Of a DNA stretch of 64,000 nucleotides, positions 1 through 10,286 are shown in pieces. A program made the translations under genes and the position numbers. This DNA is from CAVQEK01 sp963711495 (GTDB taxonomy: Bacteria > Bacteroidota > Bacteroidia > Cytophagales > Cyclobacteriaceae), in the NCBI GenBank assembly GCA_963711495.1, contig CAVQEK010000006.1, positions 124,001 to 188,000 of the forward strand, written 5' to 3'. The stretch's first letter is position 1, and each line of letters starts with the position of its first letter. The notes under the pieces are model-generated. The model ran no database searches, was not told the DNA's origin, and was given only the letters and a program-made list of their open reading frames with translations.

Positions 1-1
1 A

Positions 2-2977
2 GGTCATTATGCGATTGAACCAAAAGAAGAAAATGCCACATTGGTGTTTAGTTCAATCGGCTATGTCACCCAGGAAGTGGAGGTTGGTAATAAATCTGTA
101 ATTGACATAGTTATGACGCCGGATATTAAAGTACTGCAAGAGGTGGTAGCAATTGGTTATGGAACGCGTAGTATGCAAGCTTTAACAGGTAGTGTGGTTA
201 ACGTCAATGCGGATAATTTAAAGAAAATGAATCCGGTGAATAATATTACAAACGCTCTGCAGGGTATGGTTCCGGGACTGGTGGCCAATACACCGAATAC
301 ACCTGGCGCCAGCGCCAATATACAAATACGCGGAATAGGTACGATTAACAACACTTCACCGCTTGTAATTGTAGATGGAGTCCCGTCTGATATTGGGCGT
401 TTAAATCCGGCCGAAATTAAATCTATGACAGTATTAAAGGATGCAGCTTCTACGGCTATTTATGGTTCCAGAGGTGCTAACGGTGTTATTGTGGTTACTA
501 CAGTAATGGGTGATAAAAATCAGAAGGCTAAAGTTACATTGAACTCACATTATAGCATTAGTTCCTTACCTCCTCAGTACGATATGCTGAATCCTACAGA
601 ATTTGGAGAAATGCTTTGGATGTCCTATGAAAACTCAGGAATAACACCAAATGATCATATTTACGGTAATGGTGCAACTCCTGTTATTCCTAAGTATATA
701 TATCCTGCCGTTACAAACGATATGGATTTGAGCCTCTACAATTATCCCAATTATCAGATTGTGGAATCAACTCCTGATGGTGAGGGAACAAACCCGTTTG
801 ATTATATTTTTCAAAATGGAATTAGTCAGGACTATGATATGACGATTACAGGTGGTACAGATAAACTCCAATATGCCATAGTGTCCGGATATACCAGTGA
901 CATTGGTGAAGTACGAGAAACAGGCTTTAACAGATTCAATTTCCGTACTAATACATCACTTGACCTCCGGGATTGGTTGAAAATAGGTGAAAACATCGGT
1001 GTCAGATATCAGAATAACTGGGGATTACAATCAGATGGAGGTGAAGGTAGTGTAATCGCCAGGACGCTACAAATGCCACGCTATGCCCCTATATATGATA
1101 TTCAGGGGAATTGGGCGCCTGTCACAAAAATAGTGGGGATTAACTCAACTGTACCGCCTGAGCTATGGAGACAGAGTGATTTTACTAACAAGTATTTATC
1201 CATTGATGGGAATGTGTACCTTAATCTTTTTTTGAAGAACTTTACTGCTGTATCAACTTTGGGACTTTATGGAGGTAATGGATGGAACAATCAGCCACTA
1301 GAAGCAAATCCCTGGGATTATTCCGGAACAAATATAGATATACTTACTGTTTCTGCAAGTAAGGCTATGACTTGGGATTGGACGAATACAATAGATTATA
1401 CGAAAACATTTGGCGAACATACTGTTGATGCTATGATCGGAATGGAGGCTTCAAGTTCCAGATCTGATGATATGAGTGCCTCAAGACAGAAGTATTTTTT
1501 AACCACCCCGGAGTATTTTGTGTTAAGTGCAGGGGAAGGAACCCAGACAAACAGCGGGGGTTACTCCGAAAGTACACTGGCTTCTTATTTTGGGAGATTA
1601 CATTATGAGTTTAAAAACAAATACTTTTTTGATGGGGTATTAAGACATGATGGCTCTTCTGTGTTTACAAAAAATTATAGATGGGGGACTTTTCCTTCAT
1701 TTGCCGGGGGGTGGATAATTTCGAGAGAAGGCTTTATGAATACGGTTAATTGGTTGGACCTTTTAAAAATACGCGCCAGTTGGGGCCAATCCGGTAACAA
1801 CAGAATCGGTACATACAATGGCTTCTCTACTTATCAAACCAATATAAATTATTCATATTATCCCATTGATGGTTCCGCTAACAAACCAACCTCGGGTTTT
1901 GAATCGAAAGCTTTTGGGAATCCTAACGCAAGATGGGAAACCACAACAACGATCAATTTTGGATTAGATGTCAATTTTTTAAAAAACTTTTCAATGACGC
2001 TCGATATTTGGCAAAGAGAAACAACGGACATGCTTTATCCCAAAGCCATTCCTGCTGTATTTGGCGATGCAGCAGCGCCATCTGTTAATATTGGAGACAT
2101 GCGGAATACAGGTTTTGATTTATCGATTACTTATAAAGGATCGGCTTCAAACAATGATTTTACTTACAACATTAACTTAATTGCATCCCATTATAAAAAT
2201 GAACTTGTTGCTTTATCGGATAATCCGGATGAAGTTTTATATGGTTCTGTACAAAGAGATCAGTTTTACACTTACGCGAAAAAAGGCACATCTTTCCCTG
2301 AATTTTACGGATATAAAGTGTTAGGTATATTTCAAACTGATGAAGAAGCAGATGCATATTATCCCAACCAATTGGACCCGACATACAATAAAGCCGGACA
2401 TTTCAAATTTGCTGACGTAAATGGAGATGGTGTTATCAATTCAGACGACAGAACATCGATAGGGAACCCGCATCCTGATTTAACACTTGGTCTGAACCTT
2501 AGTTTTGGGTACAAAAATTTTGATTTATTGGCTACGATTTACTCAAGTATCGGAAATGACGCTTTAAATGTAGATCGTCGTGTAATGGATTTTAATTATT
2601 TGCAATTTTGGAGAGGGACAAGAAGATTATACGAATCCTGGGGAAGTCCTTATTTAAAGAATAACGCAGATGCAAAAATGCCCATTGCTGAAATAAATGA
2701 CCAGGTAAGTGAATTGCCGAGTTCTTACTATGTTGATGACGCTTCTTATGTAAGGCTTAATAATCTGCAGCTTGGTTATACCTTTTCAAATAATTCTATT
2801 CAAAAAATTGGCTTGGAGAACTTACGGTTATTTGTCGTAGGACAGAACCTTATCACCATTACAGGATATGAAGGACTTGATCCTGCATTTTATAATTCGG
2901 GAATTAATTTTGGTGTTGATGGAGGCAGATGGCCTTCACTTAAATCTTATATGGTTGGTGTAAATGTAACTTTCTAA
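2..2977 (+). CDS. SusC-like TonB-dependent outer membrane receptor of PUL-1 (5' truncated)
   Basis: This is the outer membrane beta-barrel that pairs with the next gene's SusD to import oligosaccharides using TonB energy. The reading frame is open to the window edge, so the true start and signal peptide lie outside. The first visible residues (ending in LVFSSIGYVTQEV) are the end of a carboxypeptidase-regulatory-like domain. They are followed by the SusC signature EVVAIGYGTR and the plug with IRGIGTINNTSPLVIVDG and GSRGANGVIVVTT. The rest is aromatic-rich barrel ending in VGVNVTF, with a terminal aromatic residue typical of outer membrane barrels. About 991 residues are visible, close to full length. 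The SusD gene begins 15 bp downstream. The substrate is inferred from the neighbours (sulfatase, fucosidases) to be a sulfated fucose-containing glycan. Confidence 0.96.
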   Translation, partial: GHYAIEPKEENATLVFSSIGYVTQEVEVGNKSVIDIVMTPDIKVLQEVVAIGYGTRSMQALTGSVVNVNADNLKKMNPVNNITNALQGMVPGLVANTPNTPGASANIQIRGIGTINNTSPLVIVDGVPSDIGRLNPAEIKSMTVLKDAASTAIYGSRGANGVIVVTTVMGDKNQKAKVTLNSHYSISSLPPQYDMLNPTEFGEMLWMSYENSGITPNDHIYGNGATPVIPKYIYPAVTNDMDLSLYNYPNYQIVESTPDGEGTNPFDYIFQNGISQDYDMTITGGTDKLQYAIVSGYTSDIGEVRETGFNRFNFRTNTSLDLRDWLKIGENIGVRYQNNWGLQSDGGEGSVIARTLQMPRYAPIYDIQGNWAPVTKIVGINSTVPPELWRQSDFTNKYLSIDGNVYLNLFLKNFTAVSTLGLYGGNGWNNQPLEANPWDYSGTNIDILTVSASKAMTWDWTNTIDYTKTFGEHTVDAMIGMEASSSRSDDMSASRQKYFLTTPEYFVLSAGEGTQTNSGGYSESTLASYFGRLHYEFKNKYFFDGVLRHDGSSVFTKNYRWGTFPSFAGGWIISREGFMNTVNWLDLLKIRASWGQSGNNRIGTYNGFSTYQTNINYSYYPIDGSANKPTSGFESKAFGNPNARWETTTTINFGLDVNFLKNFSMTLDIWQRETTDMLYPKAIPAVFGDAAAPSVNIGDMRNTGFDLSITYKGSASNNDFTYNINLIASHYKNELVALSDNPDEVLYGSVQRDQFYTYAKKGTSFPEFYGYKVLGIFQTDEEADAYYPNQLDPTYNKAGHFKFADVNGDGVINSDDRTSIGNPHPDLTLGLNLSFGYKNFDLLATIYSSIGNDALNVDRRVMDFNYLQFWRGTRRLYESWGSPYLKNNADAKMPIAEINDQVSELPSSYYVDDASYVRLNNLQLGYTFSNNSIQKIGLENLRLFVVGQNLITITGYEGLDPAFYNSGINFGVDGGRWPSLKSYMVGVNVTF

Positions 2978-2992
2978 TTTGTTAAACAATAA

Positions 2993-4786
2993 ATGAATAT
3001 AATCATGAGAAAAAGAATAAATCATATAAAACATAGCAGTATTATTATATTACTTCTCTTTGCAATGTTTTTAGCGAACTCCTGCGGTGAAGATTTTCTG
3101 TATAAAAAGCCGACGGGTGTGGTCTCGCAGGTAGATTTTTACAACAAACAAGGCGTTGGTTTACTTTTAATTGCTACTTATACCGAATTAAAAGGGGGTG
3201 TTATTCCAAAATTAGGATTTGGAGGTGCATATTCCGCGTCTCCAACCAATTGGGTTTGGGATGGTGCATCGGACGATGCGTACAAAGGTACTACTTTATC
3301 TGATCTTGCAAGTGGAGGAGAAGTTGAACGTTATGTAGCTCTGCCTAATAATGAACATATAAATAATAATTGGGTGGCTGTTTACGATGCTATTTCAAGA
3401 GCGAACGATTGTATCAATGCAATTCTAAATGCAAATGATATGACCGAAGCTGAAAAAAATGTTGCTATGGGACAGGCAAAATTTTTACGAGCTTATTATC
3501 ATTTCAGGGTACAGCGAATGCACTTCCAGGTTCCTTTTATCTCAAATGAAGAAACGGATCCCGGAAAAGTTAAAAACGATCATGTTATTTGGCCCGAAAT
3601 TGAACAGGATTTAGATGATGCGATTACAATGTTACCCGAAAGTTTCCCGGGAGAACCGGGTAGGGCTACAAAGTATGCTGCATTGGCGCTTAAGGCTTAT
3701 GTCCTCCTTCACCAGCAAAAATATACTGATGCAAGTCCGCTTTTAGACCAGATTATAAACAGTGGAAAATTTAGTTTGGCTGAACATTATTTCGATAACT
3801 TCGATTTTGATCACCGGAATAATCAGGAATCTATCTTTGAAATTCAAAGGGCTGTAAATGATGGAGGAGCTGTCCAAGGTGATAATGGCTCTCCTGATAT
3901 ATGGACAACGAATCCCTACCCGCCGCCTGCGCTTCCAACTTGTTGTGGAATGTACCAGCCTTCAATGAATTTAGTTAACGCTTTTAAAGTTGACGCAAAT
4001 GGCTTGCCGTTGTTAGGTTATGATGGACCAAAATTCGACGAAACCAACTTGAAAAATGATATGGGTTTGGGACCGAATGATGAATTTATTCCACCAACAG
4101 ATCCGGTTGATCCCCGTTTGGACTGGACTGTTGCAAGACGGGGCATACAATTTTTAGATTGGGGAGTTTGTACGGGTTGGGCGCGTGACCAACCCAATGG
4201 AGGGCCATTTGAACTCAAAAAAAGGATGTATCTTAAGTCTCAAATGGGCTTAGCTTCCCAGGCTACTTTTGCGCGTTCAACAGCCCTGAATACCAGGTTA
4301 ATTCGTTACGCTCATGTATTGTTATGGAGAGCAGAGTGTGCTGTGGAGGCAAATGATCTTGAATTGGCCAAAAATTTGGTAAACCAAGTAAGAAGCAGGT
4401 CGGCAAATGACTTTGTAATGGGGAAATGTACGTCCTATACTTTTCCAAATGCGCCTGGATCAGCAGATGCAACAGTAGACTTTGATCAGCCTGCTGCAAA
4501 TTATCTGTTAGGTGAGTATCCAAGTTTTCCAAGTCAGGATTACGCCCGGGATGCAGTTCATATGGAAATTCGGTTAGAGACAGCAATGGAGGGAAACCGG
4601 TTTTTTGACCTGCGTCGTTGGGGATTATTGGATGACGTGATACCTCCCTATATTGCGAAAGATTCTCAGTTTAGAACCTTTATGCAAGGTGCAGTATTTG
4701 ATCCCGCCAAGAATTCTTATTGGCCCTTACCTGAGCAACAAGTTGACAACGAGCAAGGAATCTTGGAGCAAGATCCGGCATGGTGA
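2993..4786 (+). CDS. SusD/RagB-like glycan-binding lipoprotein of PUL-1
   Basis: This is the surface lipoprotein that caps the SusC barrel and binds glycan. It has an N-terminal hydrophobic segment ending in the lipobox LANSC, with the lipidated Cys at about residue 31. A second Met four codons in is an alternative start. Family features include the early DFLYKKPTG stretch, the QAKFLRAYYHFRVQRM helix of the TPR-like core and the C-terminal RLETAMEGNRFFDLRRWG motif. At 597 residues it is of usual length. It follows SusC by 15 bp and is followed by a strong hairpin terminator, so susCD probably form their own main transcript. Confidence 0.96.
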   Translation: MNIIMRKRINHIKHSSIIILLLFAMFLANSCGEDFLYKKPTGVVSQVDFYNKQGVGLLLIATYTELKGGVIPKLGFGGAYSASPTNWVWDGASDDAYKGTTLSDLASGGEVERYVALPNNEHINNNWVAVYDAISRANDCINAILNANDMTEAEKNVAMGQAKFLRAYYHFRVQRMHFQVPFISNEETDPGKVKNDHVIWPEIEQDLDDAITMLPESFPGEPGRATKYAALALKAYVLLHQQKYTDASPLLDQIINSGKFSLAEHYFDNFDFDHRNNQESIFEIQRAVNDGGAVQGDNGSPDIWTTNPYPPPALPTCCGMYQPSMNLVNAFKVDANGLPLLGYDGPKFDETNLKNDMGLGPNDEFIPPTDPVDPRLDWTVARRGIQFLDWGVCTGWARDQPNGGPFELKKRMYLKSQMGLASQATFARSTALNTRLIRYAHVLLWRAECAVEANDLELAKNLVNQVRSRSANDFVMGKCTSYTFPNAPGSADATVDFDQPAANYLLGEYPSFPSQDYARDAVHMEIRLETAMEGNRFFDLRRWGLLDDVIPPYIAKDSQFRTFMQGAVFDPAKNSYWPLPEQQVDNEQGILEQDPAW

Positions 4787-4829
4787 AATCCGGAATTGTG
4801 ATATTTAGTAGGATGTAATTTTAGAAAGT

Positions 4830-4870
4830 AAACCGGATAATATGGAAAAAGAATCCGGTTTGCTTTTATT
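4830..4870 (+). terminator. Rho-independent-type terminator after SusD of PUL-1
   Basis: A perfect 9-bp stem (AAACCGGAT at 4830-4838, ATCCGGTTT at 4853-4861) with a 14-nt loop is followed by a T-rich tail. It lies between susD and the first enzyme gene and would reduce read-through from susCD into the enzymes. Confidence 0.8.
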
Positions 4871-4924
4871 TATCTGTCAGGTTGGAATGGACTAAAACTG
4901 TATAACCTTATTTAATGCGAATCG

Positions 4925-6727
4925 ATGGTAAAAAGTATTATTCTTACGATGTTTGGTTTATTGGTAACAATATTGTCTTCTGCGCAATATATATACTACT
5001 CCAATACAGACCCCCGTTTGGTGGACAATGGAAGTGAAATTCCCAGCAGAACTTATGCCGATCAGCCTTATGTCATAGTTTGCGATGATGGAAGCTGGCT
5101 TTGCGTCATGACCACCTCCTCAGGAACAGAAGGGGCGCATATGAACAACATCATTTCAACGAGGAGTTACGATCAGGGAAAAACCTGGACCACACCTGTT
5201 AACGTTGAATCCCCGGGGATACCGCAATCTTCGTGGGCGGTGCCGTTAAAAGTACCTGGTGGCCGTATTTATGTATTTTACAATTATAATAAATATGGCT
5301 TTACCGGAACAGAAGGCGTTATGAGCGGTCCTTTTATGTACAAATATTCAGATGATCTGGGAAAAACCTGGTCAATAAAACGGTATGAGGCGCCTATCCG
5401 GAAAACTAAAATTGATGAGGAGAATTACACCAAAGGGAAATATCAGTTCTTTTGGAGTATCGACAAACCGGTGGTTACAGAGGAAGCAGCATATATTACA
5501 TTTACCAAAATCCTCAGGGTATCCCCGGATCAGCCGGAATTTTGTAAAGGAAGCGAAGGGTTTATTTTAAAAAGTGAAAATATAATTCATGAAAAAAATC
5601 CTGAAAAAATAAAATGGGTAACCCTTCCTGAAGGAGAGAGAGGCATTTGGAATCCTGATTATGGAATAGTACAGGCTGAGCATAATATGGTGATTTTAAA
5701 TAACGGTGACTTGTATGTAACTTATCGAACCATCAATGGCTCTCCGGCTTATGCAATTAGCGCTGACGGCGGTAAAACGTTTTCAAAACCTGAATATATG
5801 CATTATGCCAATGGGGAACGGATGGGGACTCCGCGTGCCTGCCCTAAAATCTATAAAACCGGGGATGGAAACTATTTATTTTGGTTTCACAACAATTTCA
5901 GACAACACACCTTTGACGGGCGCAATCCGGCTTGGTTATCAGGAGGAATTGAAAAAAACGGGGATATTGTCTGGTCTCAGCCTGAAATCGTACTGTACAC
6001 CCGGGATCCTGCTATTCGTGGTATGAGTTATCCTGATTACATTGAGCAGGGGGGGCATTTATGGATTACAGAAACCCAAAAAAATGAAGCACGGGTTCAC
6101 GAAATCGATCCCAATTTAGTTCAGGGCATGTGGAACCAGGGTAAAGATACTATAACGATCCGGAACGGGCTGATTATGGATTCTGATGCCCGGATGTTAG
6201 AACAAAATCAAATTAACTTCCCACAATTGCCAAATTTAATTAAAGGTGGAGGATTTTCTATTGGAATTTGGCTTACCGTTAACAGTATTTCACCCGGACA
6301 ACGAATATTAAGTACAATAGGCCCAAAACATAAAGGTATTGAGGTTTCCCTTGCAGATGACAATGCCATTGAAATACTTATCAATGATGGGGAAGTTAGG
6401 GAGGACGATATCAGTAAAAACAGTACGTTCGCTTCAGATCAAAATACTATTACGGGAGGCAAGTTACATCATGTCGTATTTACCATTGATGGGGCGGCAA
6501 AAATAGCGACCATTGTGGTTGATGGCGTGCTAAGCGATGGAAGTGTTCAAACAAGAAATTACGGATGGGGTTGGGTGTATCCATATCTAAGCGATCCTAA
6601 TGACACGAATATTTGCACGTTTGATGATGGATTCGATGGGACTATTCACCATATGCGGGTTTATAACCGTGCCTTAAGAACATCTGAAGCCATTGCCAAT
6701 TTTAATGCCGGGTTAAAGCAGAATTAA
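4925..6727 (+). CDS. Sialidase-like BNR/Asp-box propeller enzyme with C-terminal LamG-like domain (copy 1)
   Basis: Probable secreted glycoside hydrolase or lyase acting on the PUL-1 glycan. A signal peptide of about 21 residues ends in LSSAQ. Asp-box repeats (SxDxGxTW) are visible as SYDQGKTW, SDDLGKTW and SADGGKTF, which define a sialidase-type beta-propeller over about residues 30-400. Residues from about 400 to the end look like a concanavalin/LamG-like jellyroll ending in RVYNRALRTSEAIANF. The sialidase FRIP motif at the start of the propeller is replaced by ADQPYVIV, so the first arginine of the classical triad is not visible. Three close paralogues (8479, 13044, 16349) and one divergent relative (14852) follow. 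An automatic label would be exo-alpha-sialidase; I regard the real substrate as unknown. Confidence 0.85.
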   Translation: MVKSIILTMFGLLVTILSSAQYIYYSNTDPRLVDNGSEIPSRTYADQPYVIVCDDGSWLCVMTTSSGTEGAHMNNIISTRSYDQGKTWTTPVNVESPGIPQSSWAVPLKVPGGRIYVFYNYNKYGFTGTEGVMSGPFMYKYSDDLGKTWSIKRYEAPIRKTKIDEENYTKGKYQFFWSIDKPVVTEEAAYITFTKILRVSPDQPEFCKGSEGFILKSENIIHEKNPEKIKWVTLPEGERGIWNPDYGIVQAEHNMVILNNGDLYVTYRTINGSPAYAISADGGKTFSKPEYMHYANGERMGTPRACPKIYKTGDGNYLFWFHNNFRQHTFDGRNPAWLSGGIEKNGDIVWSQPEIVLYTRDPAIRGMSYPDYIEQGGHLWITETQKNEARVHEIDPNLVQGMWNQGKDTITIRNGLIMDSDARMLEQNQINFPQLPNLIKGGGFSIGIWLTVNSISPGQRILSTIGPKHKGIEVSLADDNAIEILINDGEVREDDISKNSTFASDQNTITGGKLHHVVFTIDGAAKIATIVVDGVLSDGSVQTRNYGWGWVYPYLSDPNDTNICTFDDGFDGTIHHMRVYNRALRTSEAIANFNAGLKQN

Positions 6728-6766
6728 CCTTGTTCATAAACGACAAGACAAAAATACAAGGCGCAA

Positions 6767-8254
6767 ATGACGGAATTGAAAAATGTAATATATATTAGAC
6801 TCCTTTCGAAGCTTTTTATTATAGCAATCATATCTAGTTTTATTACACCTGCAATTGGGCAAATTGGATCATCCGGACCAAATATTATATTGATCATGGT
6901 GGATCAAATGCGACCAGACCATTTAATAAGTGCCAAAACCCCAAATCTGACTACTTTGGCCGAAAGTGGTGTTCGTTTTACCCATGCCTACACAGCAGCT
7001 CCCCTTTGTCAACCATCCAGAACTTCAATTATTACCGGTCTTTATCCCAGCCAAACAAAGATCTATGGCAATCAGACCGGTCCATTGTCAAACGACTTAA
7101 GGGACAATACTTTCATGAATTATCTTCAAAAGGCCGGTTATTACACTGCATTAATTGGCAAACATCATTATATCGATCGGTATGCAACGGGTACCAATAT
7201 GGTTAAAACAGATGAAGATGAAATTAAGCGTTATGGTTTCAATTCTGTCGTCCAGGTAGCGGATATTTCTGAGCACATGCCCAATTCAAACCACTCCGAA
7301 AATATTGATGATTATATATACTCTCTTAGAAAAAAGGGATTGGAAGAGAAATATTTTAATAACATACAGTCAGGTATAAAAAGTGGCGTACACCCCTTAA
7401 GCTCCGATGATACAGAAGATGGATTTATTGGATTAAGTGCCTGCGACTTTATTCAAAATTACAATAAAAAACAGCCCTTTTACTTGAATGTGTCATTTAT
7501 TAGTCCGCACCCGCCCTATCTGGCCCCTGAAAGTTTTATAAATACAAAGCCTGAGGATACCAAACCTACGGTTGATGGTGTTGATAATCAGTCTACAAGA
7601 GAAAGAAGAGCAAGATACAGGGATATGATCACTCATGTAGATTATTATATAGGCAAAATTATCAATTCATTAAAAGAAAAAGACCTTTACAAAAATACAG
7701 TCATCATTTTTACCGCCGATCATGGTGATAATCTTGGGGATCACGGCATTTGGGATAAAAGATATTTCTATGAACAAAGCGCAGGTGTGCCCCTATTGAT
7801 CACTGGAAAAGGTATCCCCGGAAAAGATATTAGAATAGGTGATATCCAGTCCAAAGCTTTGGTGTCAACATTGGATATTTATCCGACTATTATGGATCTG
7901 GCTGGAATTGACATCTCTACCAGAGATTTGCCTGGTATAAACTTACTCACTACGATAAGAGGAAGGAGTGAGGATCTTAGGAATGCGGTTTATTCTCAGT
8001 TGGGAACATTAGTGATGATTAGAACCGCAAGATGGAAAATGGTCTTTGATCCTGAAGAGGGGGGAACTTATTATCTTTTTAATTTGATAAATGATCCTAA
8101 TGAATTAAACAACCTTGCAGGTGTTGCGGGCTATGAATCAGTGACGACTAATCTCACAAGCAGGCTTTTGTCCTTTTATGTGGAATTGGATCAATCGATA
8201 CAAATGAAAGAACAGTTACGCCTTCAAAAAGTTCGGACAGGTGTTAGCAAATAG
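6767..8254 (+). CDS. S1-family sulfatase (formylglycine-dependent)
   Basis: Removes sulfate esters from the glycan, probably in the periplasm. The N-terminus carries a signal sequence ending near PAIGQ. The maturation motif CQPSRTSIITG starts at Cys81 and is the cysteine type, so it needs a formylglycine-generating enzyme that is not in this window. The N-terminal metal site reads NIILIMVDQMRPDHL and the second metal region TADHGDNLGDHGIWDK; both are S1 hallmarks. Length of 495 residues is normal. It starts 39 bp after the first propeller gene, so the two are probably co-transcribed. The desulfated sugar and position cannot be told from sequence. Confidence 0.95.
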   Translation: MTELKNVIYIRLLSKLFIIAIISSFITPAIGQIGSSGPNIILIMVDQMRPDHLISAKTPNLTTLAESGVRFTHAYTAAPLCQPSRTSIITGLYPSQTKIYGNQTGPLSNDLRDNTFMNYLQKAGYYTALIGKHHYIDRYATGTNMVKTDEDEIKRYGFNSVVQVADISEHMPNSNHSENIDDYIYSLRKKGLEEKYFNNIQSGIKSGVHPLSSDDTEDGFIGLSACDFIQNYNKKQPFYLNVSFISPHPPYLAPESFINTKPEDTKPTVDGVDNQSTRERRARYRDMITHVDYYIGKIINSLKEKDLYKNTVIIFTADHGDNLGDHGIWDKRYFYEQSAGVPLLITGKGIPGKDIRIGDIQSKALVSTLDIYPTIMDLAGIDISTRDLPGINLLTTIRGRSEDLRNAVYSQLGTLVMIRTARWKMVFDPEEGGTYYLFNLINDPNELNNLAGVAGYESVTTNLTSRLLSFYVELDQSIQMKEQLRLQKVRTGVSK

Positions 8255-8478
8255 AGAATAAAAGTCGATTTGAGCATATAATTAGGTAGCTTTTGCTATC
8301 TCAATGGACTCAATAGTAAGATTTAAAACGCCATGTCCGAATGCTTTAATTGCTTTTTATAAAACAATATACTGTTGTAAATCAACTCATGGCATACTTT
8401 GATTCAAATATTTTATGAATTCTACACGGGATGGCAAAGTATTTTCCACCGATTGGGTAAGTATAATTAAACATAATT

Positions 8479-10278
8479 ATGAATTTAACTAAATCTTCAA
8501 TCCTCACGACAATTTTAGTGGGAAGCTCCTTTTTAATGTCAGGCAAATTGATGGCCCAAACACATGACTGGAGGAATGCTGAATATGGTTCACCAATCTA
8601 TTCGAATGGTTATTGCGATCAGCCATATGTTGTTGTGCTTCAAGATGGCAGTTGGTTGTGTGTTTTTACAACGGGTGCTGGTGCTGAAGGTACAGGAGGA
8701 CAACATATTGTGAGTTGTATTAGTGAAGATCAGGGTAAAACGTGGACTACGCCGGTGCAGATTGAAAAACCGGGAAAAGAATCGGCTTCCTGGGCAATGC
8801 CATACCTTACCAAATATGGCCGTGTGTATGTATTTTATGATTATAATGGCGACAAAATCCACGAACTCAATGGGAGGAAAAATATCCGGGAGGACATGTT
8901 TGGCTGGTATTGTTATAAATATTCGGATAATAATGGTAAAACATGGTCACAAAGGTATCGCCTTAATGTTCGCACCACAAATGTGGATTTAAATAATGAT
9001 TGGTCGGGGAAAGTCCAGATTATGTGGGGAATTGGAAAGCCCGTTGATGTAGACCAAGGGATGATGTTTGCTTTCACAAAAATTGGTAATTATATGCTTG
9101 ATAACAGTGAGGGATGGTTTTTCAGGTGCGACAATATTAATACGGAAAAAGAGGTCACAAAATTGAAATGGGTGAATTTGCCTGAGTCTGAATATGGCAT
9201 AAAAAATGAGGTTTTGGGCCCTATAAATGCCGAACAAAATATTTTTCAGATGAATAATGGTTCAATTTACTGCATGTATCGCACAGTTTCCGGGTATCCT
9301 GCGGAGTCATATTCTTTCGATGGGGGAAAGACTTGGTCTTTACCTGTTCCACCAAAATATGTGAATGGGATAAACCTTAAAAATCCCAGGGCATGTCCAA
9401 GAATTTGGAAGTGTCAAAATGGTAAATATTTATTTTGGTACCACAATAATGGAGGAAAGGATTTTAACTCTAGAAACCCCGCATGGATTAGTGGCGGAAT
9501 TGAAAAAGATGGGAAGATTTTCTGGAGCCAACCTGAAATACTGCTTTATGAAGAGCAAGCGGATGTTAGAATGAGTTATCCTGATCTGATAGAACAAAAT
9601 GGCCGATACTGGGTAACCGAAACGAACAAGGCAAACGCCCGCTGTCACGCTGTTCCCGATGGTTTTTTTGAGACAATTTGGTCCCAATTTGGAAGAAATG
9701 CCATATCACAAGACCATTTTGTTACTGAATGGAATACAACTGAAATACAATCAAATAGTGTTCTTACGGTGCCACAGGTTGCCGGTGATGAACCTTACAG
9801 GTCAGGATTTACATTCGATTTCAGAATAAAGCTTGGCGATATCAGCGCCGGGCAGGTTTTATTTTCATCCAAAGTACAGGAAGAAAAGGAGATTGTAGTT
9901 CAAACCGGTGAATATGGATCTGTTGAAATAGTTATTAAGGATGGTGAGAAGACGGATAAATGGAATTCCGATCCGGGATTGATCAATGCTTATGGCGAAC
10001 AATGTGTCGCCATTACAGTGGACAACGGACCTAAAATTATTCAATTTGTTGTCAATGGAACAGTTTGTAATGGAAGGGATTTCAGGCAGTATGGATGGTC
10101 GCGTTATACTTCGAACCTCGAAGATATTTCTTTCAAGCAGATAAAAACGGGAGATTTACTGAGTGGACAAATCAGGCCAAAAGGTCGTTTGACAAACCTT
10201 CGTATCTACAACAGACCTTTGATGAATACGGAACTTATTGGGAATCATCGAAATTTTAAGGAGAAAAGTGGTTTGTAA
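8479..10278 (+). CDS. Sialidase-like BNR propeller enzyme with LamG-like domain (copy 2)
   Basis: Secreted paralogue of the gene at 4925. A signal peptide of about 27 residues ends in KLMAQ. Asp boxes are SEDQGKTW, SDNNGKTW and SFDGGKTW. The block YCDQPYVVVLQDGSWLCVFTTG replaces the FRIP region, and ASWAMP then GRVYVFYDYNGD follow. Later conserved blocks are RACPRIWK, RNPAWISGGIEKDG and SYPDLIEQNGRYWVTET. The C-terminal jellyroll covers about residues 405-595. It is separated by 224 bp from the sulfatase, so a local promoter is possible, and its stop lies 8 bp before the URO-D-like gene, which suggests translational coupling. Confidence 0.85.
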   Translation: MNLTKSSILTTILVGSSFLMSGKLMAQTHDWRNAEYGSPIYSNGYCDQPYVVVLQDGSWLCVFTTGAGAEGTGGQHIVSCISEDQGKTWTTPVQIEKPGKESASWAMPYLTKYGRVYVFYDYNGDKIHELNGRKNIREDMFGWYCYKYSDNNGKTWSQRYRLNVRTTNVDLNNDWSGKVQIMWGIGKPVDVDQGMMFAFTKIGNYMLDNSEGWFFRCDNINTEKEVTKLKWVNLPESEYGIKNEVLGPINAEQNIFQMNNGSIYCMYRTVSGYPAESYSFDGGKTWSLPVPPKYVNGINLKNPRACPRIWKCQNGKYLFWYHNNGGKDFNSRNPAWISGGIEKDGKIFWSQPEILLYEEQADVRMSYPDLIEQNGRYWVTETNKANARCHAVPDGFFETIWSQFGRNAISQDHFVTEWNTTEIQSNSVLTVPQVAGDEPYRSGFTFDFRIKLGDISAGQVLFSSKVQEEKEIVVQTGEYGSVEIVIKDGEKTDKWNSDPGLINAYGEQCVAITVDNGPKIIQFVVNGTVCNGRDFRQYGWSRYTSNLEDISFKQIKTGDLLSGQIRPKGRLTNLRIYNRPLMNTELIGNHRNFKEKSGL

Positions 10279-10286
10279 TCAGTTTT

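Noticed and set aside
8287..8302. Small hairpin GGTAGC-TTTT-GCTATC after the sulfatase as a terminator
   Set aside because: The stem is short and imperfect and no T-tail follows.
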